A stretch of 5,424 nucleotides of DNA from Clostridiales bacterium (GTDB lineage Bacteria > Bacillota > Clostridia > Peptostreptococcales > Anaerovoracaceae): positions 1 through 5,424 of the forward strand of contig WRJV01000166.1 of the NCBI GenBank assembly GCA_009778415.1, written 5' to 3'. The notes beneath the pieces are model-generated. The model did no database searches. It had not been told where the DNA came from and saw only the letters and a program-made list of their open reading frames with translations. A program made the translations under genes and the position numbers. Positions 1 through 5,304 of this stretch are shown one piece after another (position 1 is the stretch's first letter; each line of letters starts with the position of its first letter).

Positions 1-1764
1 CAGTTTTGGTGCCGAAGGTGGTGGAACCGGAGCCTGCGGCAGCGGCGGCAACGGCGGTAGCGGCGGCGGCACAGCGGGGGCGACTTCCGGCATATGCCCG
101 CCAAGGGACGTTACGACGTCGCGCACGGTGATTGCCGCAGGAAGCACTTCGCGAGACATGCGGTTAGCGGCAGTCGTGTAGAAAGAGTTGCCGGAGAAAA
201 ACTCGCGGGTGGAACCTGTAGATACGACGCTGCCGTCGAAGAACAGCGCGCACCTGTCTGAGTGCTCGGCACAGAACTCGACGTCGTGGCTCACGATGAC
301 CACCGCTGCGCCTGCCGCCGCAAGCTTCTTTATAATCCCGGCGAACACCTGCTTAAACTCTGCGTCAAGCCCTTTTGTCGGTTCGTCGAGCAAGAGTATC
401 TTGGGGCGCAGGAGCAAGACTTTGGCAAGCGCGGCCCGCTGCTGTTCGCCACCGGACAGGTCGTAGGGGTGGCAGTCTAAGAGTTCGTCAAGCCGGCACA
501 GCGCAGTGACGTCTGCGAGCCGCTTCAGTTTCTCCTCCTCTGCCAATCTGCGTTCAGCCAGCATCTCCAGCAGGTCCTCTCGCACGGTTTTTTTCACGAA
601 CAAGGTCTGCGGGTTCTGGGGGAGTACGCCGAGCAGCCCGTCATACAGTTCCGGTATGCCGGAAACTTCCCTTCCGCACACCAGCACTTTCCCCCGGTAG
701 GGCGCGTTCAGCCTGAACGCCAACGATAGCGCCGTCGTTTTGCCCGTGCCGTTGCCCCCTAGTATAGCCGTGACAGCGCCGAAGTACGCCGTAAGCGACA
801 AGCCCTTGACAACGTCCGGCTCGGTTTTCCCGTATTTGAACCATACGCCGTCCCACTCGACGGCAGGCGCAGCCTCCGGCATCGGCGCAGGCGCCGGCAG
901 ATTGTGAACAATCCGTCCTTTCACAGACTCAAGCCATTGCGCCCCGTCGCGAACGGTCAAAGGGACGTCGCCTGCCCTTTCCGTGCTTTCCACGCTTTCT
1001 GATGCCGCCGCCCACACGCGCATGGCTGTGGGCATGGCAAGGAACATGCCGTGCCCGCTTTCGCGGAGCTGCAGGGCAGCCTCGCGGGGCGGGCCGTCTG
1101 CTATGATGCGCCCGTTGTCCATTACGATTGCCCGGTCGGACAGTGGCAAAGCATCCTCTAGGCGGTGTTCCGTGAGGATCACCGTTACGCCCAGTTCGCG
1201 GTTCAGCTTGCTGACCGCCGCTAAAAACTCGCCGGCGGCAATTGGGTCAAGCTGGCTTGTCGGTTCGTCGAGCATCAGTACGCTCGGTTGCATTGCCATT
1301 ACCGACGCCAAGTTGAGGAGCTGCTTCTGCCCGCCTGACAATTCTGCCACTGGTCTTTGGAACCAGGCTTGTATGCCGAAAAAACTCGCCATTTCTGCCA
1401 CGCGCAACCGTATTTCTGGTGTCGAAAGCCCAAGGCTCTCAAGCCCAAACGCAAGCTCGTGCCATACCTTGTCCGTTACGATCTGGTTGTCCGGCGACTG
1501 CTGCACAAAGCCGATCTTCGCGGACTGGCTGCGGGGCGGCAAACCGGAGAGCGGTTCGCCTTCGAAGAAAATCTCGCCGGCCTTTTCGCCGTGCGGCGCC
1601 ATGGAGGGCTTTAGCTGCCTAAGCAGCGTCGTCTTGCCGCACCCGGACGGGCCGCACAGCGTGACAAACTCCCCGTGCCGTACAGCGAATGAGAGGCCGA
1701 CCAGCGCAGGCCTTTCACGTCCTGGATATGTAAACGTCAGGCTTTCGATGCGATAGGTTTCCAA
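1..1764 (-). CDS. ecfA: ECF transporter ATPase with two fused ABC domains (EcfA-EcfA'), open at the left edge with a proline-rich tail
   Basis: At least 588 codons, still open at base 1, so no stop is visible. The TTG start at 1764 lies inside the end of ecfT, with AGGGAGG seven bases upstream, and gives the usual EcfA opening (TYRIESLTFTYPG). ABC domain 1: Walker A GPSGCGKTT (38-46), Q-loop FVQQSPDNQ (86-94), signature LSGGQ (143-147), Walker B LMLDEP (163-168), D-loop SQLD, switch His199. A Pro/Ala-rich linker spans about 288-302. ABC domain 2: Walker A GGNGTGKTT (336-344), Q-loop LPQNPQ (381-386), signature LSGGEQQR (435-442), Walker B ILLLDEP (456-462), switch His493. Both sites look catalytically complete. 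Residues about 560-588 are a Pro-rich run (PPLPPLPPLP type) that continues out of the window and probably links to a further domain. Together with EcfT it would form the energising module of the importer. The substrate is inferred as a corrinoid from riboswitch control, not from this protein. Confidence 0.93.
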   Translation of the reverse strand, partial: METYRIESLTFTYPGRERPALVGLSFAVRHGEFVTLCGPSGCGKTTLLRQLKPSMAPHGEKAGEIFFEGEPLSGLPPRSQSAKIGFVQQSPDNQIVTDKVWHELAFGLESLGLSTPEIRLRVAEMASFFGIQAWFQRPVAELSGGQKQLLNLASVMAMQPSVLMLDEPTSQLDPIAAGEFLAAVSKLNRELGVTVILTEHRLEDALPLSDRAIVMDNGRIIADGPPREAALQLRESGHGMFLAMPTAMRVWAAASESVESTERAGDVPLTVRDGAQWLESVKGRIVHNLPAPAPMPEAAPAVEWDGVWFKYGKTEPDVVKGLSLTAYFGAVTAILGGNGTGKTTALSLAFRLNAPYRGKVLVCGREVSGIPELYDGLLGVLPQNPQTLFVKKTVREDLLEMLAERRLAEEEKLKRLADVTALCRLDELLDCHPYDLSGGEQQRAALAKVLLLRPKILLLDEPTKGLDAEFKQVFAGIIKKLAAAGAAVVIVSHDVEFCAEHSDRCALFFDGSVVSTGSTREFFSGNSFYTTAANRMSREVLPAAITVRDVVTSLGGHMPEVAPAVPPPLPPLPPLPQAPVPPPSAPKL

Positions 1765-2630
1765 ACCAAGTCCTCCCTAAAGTTTATGACAATTGGCACG
1801 GCGCAGAGCGCTAGGTACGCAACGAATATGCTGATGGCGTAGGGTGTGCCCCATACGCCTTTGATCGTGGGGAAGTACCGGAAATAAAGCCCGCCAGTGG
1901 CTGCGCCAGCGGCGACGTGTGCTGCGCAGGCTAGGATTAAAACGAGCGCGGCCCGGTCGCGTTTGTCGAAACGGTAGATCGAGAACGCCGTGCGCCCCGG
2001 CAAGCCGTAGCCTCGCGACTTCATGCTGTCAGCGGTTTCGATGGCGTTTTCCAGTGACCACGTGACCATGATCGACAGAATGCGGATGCCATGCCCCGCT
2101 TTTTGCAGCAGGTTCCCGTCCGATGCGTCGCGCCCCACGCACTTTTGCGCGTCCGATATAACCTTAAGCTGCGCCTTGAACCTCGGCACGAACCGCAGGG
2201 CCATGGCAAGCATCAGCGACAGTGCAGGGGCAACCCGGCCGAACAGGTACACGAACTTGTCTGTTGTCATCACTGCATTGATGCAGGAAAACCACGAAAT
2301 CACCGTGACGAGCATTACTGCCGCTGCTACCCCGTACAGAACAGATTCAAGCGTAAGGGGGTTGCCGCCCGGCAGGTACGTCAGGATCGTGCTCCCCTCG
2401 TGGTTGAACAAGGGGTTGAGCATTGCGGTGGCGATCATCATCGGAAGCATGAACACGAGCGTAAAGCGCACAGCTTTCCTACCGTTCAGATACACAGAGT
2501 AAACAAATGCGCACACAAGCGACGTGCCGAGGCAGACAGGATGCGTAAAGAACATCGAAAACCCGACAACGACCACAAAATACATCATGTTAACGATGGG
2601 ATGGAACCCCGCGAACGCGTCTCTATTCAT
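1737..2630 (-). CDS. ecfT: Energy-coupling factor transporter transmembrane protein EcfT
   Basis: A 297-residue polytopic membrane protein of the EcfT/CbiQ family. It is the scaffold that couples ATP hydrolysis by the EcfA subunits to toppling of a vitamin-binding S component. The N-terminus FHPIVNMMYF (9-18) is typical. Hydrophobic segments lie at about 12-48, 55-75, 96-118, 131-147, 226-246 and 262-283. The conserved cytoplasmic coupling motif is intact in TADSMKSRGYGL (199-210), and the preceding ALRFVPRFKAQL (144-155) fits the first coupling helix. The length is slightly above the usual ~265. The start ATG overlaps the DUF4430 stop as ATGA, indicating translational coupling, and the 3' end overlaps the ATPase gene by 28 bases. 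The family does not reveal the substrate; cobalamin is inferred from the riboswitch. A dedicated (group I-like) arrangement is suggested because T and A genes travel with putative substrate-capture genes. Confidence 0.93.
   Translation of the reverse strand: MNRDAFAGFHPIVNMMYFVVVVGFSMFFTHPVCLGTSLVCAFVYSVYLNGRKAVRFTLVFMLPMMIATAMLNPLFNHEGSTILTYLPGGNPLTLESVLYGVAAAVMLVTVISWFSCINAVMTTDKFVYLFGRVAPALSLMLAMALRFVPRFKAQLKVISDAQKCVGRDASDGNLLQKAGHGIRILSIMVTWSLENAIETADSMKSRGYGLPGRTAFSIYRFDKRDRAALVLILACAAHVAAGAATGGLYFRYFPTIKGVWGTPYAISIFVAYLALCAVPIVINFREDLVWKPIASKA
1772..1778 (-). promoter_or_regulatory. Ribosome binding site for the ecfA TTG start, inside ecfT
   Basis: AGGGAGG sits seven bases before TTG 1764 within the coding sequence of ecfT. 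It is the only strong Shine-Dalgarno sequence near the frame opening and is the reason for choosing the non-ATG start. Confidence 0.75.
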
Positions 2631-3394
2631 TCTTCATCAGCCTGCCACCTGTCTACCCAAAACTGCCCGAGGTCACGGCCCAGGTCGCAGGTATAGTTCC
2701 ATTCGACCGCATCGCCGGGTCTGAGCTTGTAACTAGAGCAGCCGCAGCTCGGGTACCATTCGTTGACGCAGTACATCCAGCCAGACAGTTCGCCCACGTC
2801 AAACTCATAGAGGTTGCCGATAGCCTCAATATACGCGGAATTGTATACCGGCGTGTTTCGGAACGCCATATGGATTTTAGCCTGCTTCATCGTCCGCTGC
2901 GATATGTTGAACACGCTCTCGCCCTCATAGGCTGTAACAGTTGTTGTGTTAAAAATCACGCCGTCGCTTGGCACAAGCTCGCGTTTCTCCTTGTTGAGCA
3001 TGTTCATGTTGCCTAGTATCGTGTCGCAACGCACCGTGAGCGTTACCAAAAACGAACCGTCGCCATCAGCTGCGTCCCCCGGTTCGACGGCAGGCAGCTC
3101 TGCCGTCTCATCGACAAAGGGCAGAACTGCGTCCTCCAGTTCCTGCTTTGGCATCTCCTGCTTTGGCGCCTCCTGCCCCGGTGCCTCCTGCTTTGGCGCC
3201 TCCTGCTCTGGCGCCTCCTGCTTTGGCAATTCCTGCCCCGGCACCTCCTGCATCGAGGCAGTGCTGGAAAATGCTGTGTCTGCCGCTTGAGGCTGCCCGC
3301 CTTGATCCGGGTAGTTGCCACCGTAAATCCACGCGCCTGCGAGCACCGCAAAGGCGATTGCCGCTATTAATATTTTATTCTTGTGCTTTTTCAT
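2627..3394 (-). CDS. Membrane-anchored DUF4430 (transcobalamin beta-domain-like) protein with pentapeptide stalk
   Basis: A 255-residue protein. The chosen ATG (3394) overlaps the upstream stop by four bases; a longer in-frame version from 3466 would add 24 charged residues ahead of the membrane segment and is unlikely. MKKHKNK precedes one hydrophobic segment (about 8-24), with no lipobox cysteine, so it is either a signal anchor or an uncleaved/cleaved signal peptide. Residues about 49-86 are a low-complexity stalk of repeating QE-x-P-x units. The DUF4430 domain covers about 114-245, with the family hallmarks GESVFNI (158-164), NTPVYNSAYIEAIGNLYEFD (180-199), GELSGWMYCVN (201-211), GCSSYKLRPGDAVEWNYTCD (218-237) and LG. 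Five cysteines (123, 209, 217, 219, 236) could form disulfides outside the cell. DUF4430 corresponds to the C-terminal beta domain of transcobalamin/intrinsic factor, which caps cobalamin. Its role as partner of the SLH barrel protein and donor to the ECF transporter is inferred from gene order and riboswitch control. Confidence 0.9.
   Translation of the reverse strand: MKKHKNKILIAAIAFAVLAGAWIYGGNYPDQGGQPQAADTAFSSTASMQEVPGQELPKQEAPEQEAPKQEAPGQEAPKQEMPKQELEDAVLPFVDETAELPAVEPGDAADGDGSFLVTLTVRCDTILGNMNMLNKEKRELVPSDGVIFNTTTVTAYEGESVFNISQRTMKQAKIHMAFRNTPVYNSAYIEAIGNLYEFDVGELSGWMYCVNEWYPSCGCSSYKLRPGDAVEWNYTCDLGRDLGQFWVDRWQADEE
3141..3245 (-). repeat. Seven tandem 15-bp repeats encoding a QE-x-P-x stalk
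   Basis: On the plus strand, units beginning TCCTGC recur every 15 bases at 3141, 3156, 3171, 3186, 3201, 3216 and 3231, with a partial unit at 3246. The unit consensus is close to TCCTGCTTTGGCGCC. Being a multiple of three, they encode in-frame pentapeptides (QEAPK, QEAPG, QELPK, QEMPK and similar) between the membrane segment and the DUF4430 domain. Such arrays change length easily by slippage without breaking the frame. Confidence 0.9.
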
Positions 3395-5028
3395 TTCGTT
3401 TGTTCTTCCATCTGCAGGAGCCCTGCCTTGCCGAGCATGCTGTACAGCATCTGAGCGATCTCGCACCGCTTGATTGCCGCAGCCGGCAGTATGTCCATGC
3501 CATCGTCTGCTAGGATTTTCTCACGGTAGCAGAACGCGAGCGGCTCCCGAGCCCAATCGGAAACCGTCAAATAGTCGCCGAACTGTGCCAATGCGTCCCG
3601 CACGGCTGCCGCTTCCAGCGATGTGTCCATGCCGCATAGTTTGGCGGCCCGCACAGTCATCGCTGCCGCCTCCTGCCTCGTGATGGTCCCTCCCGGGTTG
3701 AATGTTTTGGCAGACGTGCCGGTCACTATGCCGTAAGCGAAGGCCGTGCCTACATATCCGGCGTACCACGCGCTGCTGTCAACGTCTTCAAAAACTCCGG
3801 CTCCTTTCGCAGCAAGCCCAAGGCTACGCGTAATGATGGCTGCGTACTCGGCCCGGGTCATAGTGGCGTCCGGGTCAAAAGACGCATCGCTTTTGCCGTT
3901 TACGACCGCTCTCGCTGCCAGCTCTTCAATAGCCTTTTGGTTCGCGTGGCCTTGAATGTCGCTGAATGTTTTGCCCTGCAAGACCACTGGCATTGCCTTT
4001 ACGTCCGCATTTCTGCCGGGCAAACCCGGTTCAGCTGAAGTTTGTTCCAACCTTCCACGAAACGGGGCGTCGCTCATCCTGTACAGGCTGTTCTTGCCTT
4101 CAAGCGCCCTCTGCACTGCCACAAGGCCGTACAGCGCCTGTTCCGTGGACATCTGGTCGCTGCCGGTGCCGTCTGCCGTATGGCCGAAGCTGCCGTCCGC
4201 GTTTTTGTAGCTGAGAATATTGTCGACGACAGTCTTGCCGTTCTTCACAAATCGAACATCGTCCGCTGGGATGCCAAGCTCGCACAGCGCAACAAGCACC
4301 TGCACTGAGCTCTCGACGTTGGTGCTTCCCCAGCTGGAGTAGCCGGCATCTTTTTCCTGTGCGCCTGAGAGGAACGCAAGTGCCTTCTCCGTCGCCGCCT
4401 TGACCTCCTGCCTGCTTTGATATTTCGCCAGCGCCTGAAGCGCCATCCCCGTGACGTCGGGGTCTGCAGCCCGGTCCTTTGTACTGCCTGCTGTTCCCTC
4501 TGCTAGGTTCCAGCCTCCGTCAGGCAGCTGCTTGCGCAGGATTTCAGCTATGTAGTCGTCACGCCTGCTGCTTGGATAGTCGTTGCTGTCAAGGGCGATC
4601 AGCGCGAAGACCGAGCCGTTGATGCCCTGCCATACGGTATTATCGAAGTCTTCGAGCGGTGCGGTTAGGTTGTAGCCTGCCACATCTAGCGGGTCGTATC
4701 CCGCAGCTGTCAGTGCGAGGATCACCCGGCTGTTCTCCGTGTATTTCCTGTCGTGCAGGATGCCGCCCCGGTCGTTGACGTGCTTTTCTACCGCCTTGCG
4801 ATAATTCTCAAAATATGAATCAGGTACGTCGCATCCGCTTCTGGCAAGCCCGATGACGGCCCATTCGCCACCGACGGAATCCACCACTGGCGTCTTCACT
4901 GTTTTGAGCATGTACGCCGCTGTGTCCGCTATGGCTTTGTCGATGGTCTCCTTGTCTGCTGCAAAAGCCGGCGCGGAAAACGCCGCCATCAACGCAACAG
5001 TAAGGAAAACCGATAATATCTTGCGCAT
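3391..5028 (-). CDS. Secreted alpha/alpha-barrel (prenyltransferase / transcobalamin alpha-domain-like) protein with three SLH modules
   Basis: A 545-residue surface protein, probably half of a corrinoid-binding pair. The start is the ATG at 5028, preceded by GGAGGG five bases upstream and opening a clear signal peptide (MRKILS, hydrophobic core, cleavage near AFA|AD at residue 23). Residues about 25-330 carry helical repeats of the prenyltransferase/squalene-cyclase superfamily, with turn signatures LPDGGW (168-173) and NADGSFG (276-282) and a DPDVTGMALQAL helix (189-200). The cyclase motif DxDDTA is not intact there (V at the second D of the DD pair), arguing for a binding rather than catalytic barrel, as in transcobalamin and intrinsic factor. 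Three SLH modules follow at about 354-405, 412-465 and 482-535. The first two keep the TRAE/TRQE motif; the third has KRCE and looks degenerate. SLH modules normally bind secondary cell wall polymer. The stop overlaps the next start as ATGA. Corrinoid binding is inferred from the upstream riboswitch and neighbours; another polyprenyl-type or carbohydrate ligand remains possible. Confidence 0.9.
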   Translation of the reverse strand: MRKILSVFLTVALMAAFSAPAFAADKETIDKAIADTAAYMLKTVKTPVVDSVGGEWAVIGLARSGCDVPDSYFENYRKAVEKHVNDRGGILHDRKYTENSRVILALTAAGYDPLDVAGYNLTAPLEDFDNTVWQGINGSVFALIALDSNDYPSSRRDDYIAEILRKQLPDGGWNLAEGTAGSTKDRAADPDVTGMALQALAKYQSRQEVKAATEKALAFLSGAQEKDAGYSSWGSTNVESSVQVLVALCELGIPADDVRFVKNGKTVVDNILSYKNADGSFGHTADGTGSDQMSTEQALYGLVAVQRALEGKNSLYRMSDAPFRGRLEQTSAEPGLPGRNADVKAMPVVLQGKTFSDIQGHANQKAIEELAARAVVNGKSDASFDPDATMTRAEYAAIITRSLGLAAKGAGVFEDVDSSAWYAGYVGTAFAYGIVTGTSAKTFNPGGTITRQEAAAMTVRAAKLCGMDTSLEAAAVRDALAQFGDYLTVSDWAREPLAFCYREKILADDGMDILPAAAIKRCEIAQMLYSMLGKAGLLQMEEQTK

Positions 5029-5033
5029 TTTTT

Positions 5034-5039
5034 CCCTCC
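5034..5039 (-). promoter_or_regulatory. Ribosome binding site that sets the start of the SLH-barrel gene
   Basis: GGAGGG is five bases before the ATG at 5028 and directly precedes a signal peptide. This rules in the 5028 start over an in-frame TTG at 5106, which would force translation through the terminator hairpin and bury the signal peptide 26 residues in. Confidence 0.85.
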
Positions 5040-5041
5040 AG

Positions 5042-5095
5042 AATTCAATAAACAACGCACCTTGATCTTGTTTTCCCTCGATCAGGTGCGTTGTT
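5042..5095 (-). terminator. Intrinsic-terminator-like hairpin, probable riboswitch expression platform
   Basis: On the minus strand, AACAACGCACC (5095-5085) plus TGATC (5084-5080) pairs with GATCA (5067-5063) and GGTGCGTTGTT (5061-5051). This gives 16 base pairs with one bulged A (5062) and a 12-base loop. The 3' flank TTGTTTATT (5055-5047) is T-rich though interrupted. The position between aptamer and ribosome binding site fits a transcriptional off-switch. The T tract is imperfect, so a structural or translational role for the hairpin is possible. Confidence 0.65.
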
Positions 5096-5134
5096 GTTTT
5101 GCTCAAATCAGCTACTCTTTCGAGGAAGTAGTTT

Positions 5135-5270
5135 GGTTTCGTCCGCCATGTATCTGACTTGTCTCGCCGCTTCCGAAAGAAAGCCGGCCGAGCATCACAG
5201 TGACCCGTTCGCGGGGAATCGCACCCCTTTCCATGCAGCCGCCATTTTTTATGACTGCTTGCGGAAAACC
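5135..5270 (-). promoter_or_regulatory. Cobalamin (B12) riboswitch aptamer
   Basis: Read on the minus strand, the leader holds the conserved blocks of the cobalamin riboswitch in order. ATGGAAAGGGGTGCGATTCC (5234-5215) is the GGAA..GGTG..ATTCC block. ACGGGTCACTGTGATG (5208-5193) contains the CACTGT core. A peripheral hairpin follows at about 5192-5163 (GCTTTC / GGAAGC with loop TTTC). AAGTCAGATACATGGC (5160-5145) is the B12 box. The ends close: GGTTT (5270-5266) pairs with AAACC (5139-5135), and CCGC (5264-5261) with GCGG (5146-5143). It lies about 107 bases ahead of the SLH-barrel start, with a terminator-like hairpin between. By family knowledge, adenosyl- or other cobalamin binding lowers expression, so the four-gene operon should be induced when B12 is scarce. 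The subclass (adenosyl-, methyl- or hydroxocobalamin preference) was not resolved. Confidence 0.9.
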
Positions 5271-5276
5271 GTATTC

Positions 5277-5304
5277 ATTTTTTAACGCGGGCTATCGCCC
5301 GCAA
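5277..5304 (-). promoter_or_regulatory. Weak candidate promoter for the operon
   Basis: TTGCGG (5304-5299), a 16-base spacer and AAAAAT (5282-5277) give a poor sigma-A-like match. Transcription would begin near 5270, exactly where the aptamer's closing stem begins. The spacer is occupied by a GC hairpin. Placement is supported mainly by the riboswitch boundary; the sequence match alone would not be convincing. Confidence 0.25.

Noticed and set aside
983..1756. Long plus-strand open frame (257 codons) opposite the ATPase gene
   Set aside because: It lies antisense to a frame with complete Walker, signature and switch motifs, and its translation is Ser/Pro/Arg-rich without recognisable domains.
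2023..2696. Plus-strand open frames opposite ecfT
   Set aside because: They are antisense to a clear EcfT with conserved motifs. Their composition (Arg/His-rich) is typical of an opposite-strand frame in GC-rich DNA.
3395..3466. Extended start at 3466 for the DUF4430 gene
   Set aside because: It adds 24 charged residues before the membrane segment and overlaps the SLH3 coding region. The ATGA start at 3394 is the normal coupled arrangement.
2946..3513. Plus-strand and other minus-strand frames with Cys/Gly/Ser or Ala/Pro repeats across the tandem array
   Set aside because: They are other readings of the 15-bp repeat; only the DUF4430 frame has a domain and coupled start.
3391..5028. Naming the first gene a functional squalene cyclase or prenyltransferase
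   Set aside because: The DxDD motif is altered, and the protein is secreted, SLH-anchored and under a B12 riboswitch, which does not fit a cytoplasmic lipid enzyme.
5029..5106. Extended TTG start at 5106 for the SLH-barrel gene
   Set aside because: It would translate through the terminator hairpin, lacks a good ribosome binding site, and puts 26 residues before a clean signal peptide that has its own GGAGGG.
5091..5285. Plus-strand 64-codon frame across the leader
   Set aside because: It is antisense to the riboswitch and terminator, and its translation has no recognisable features.
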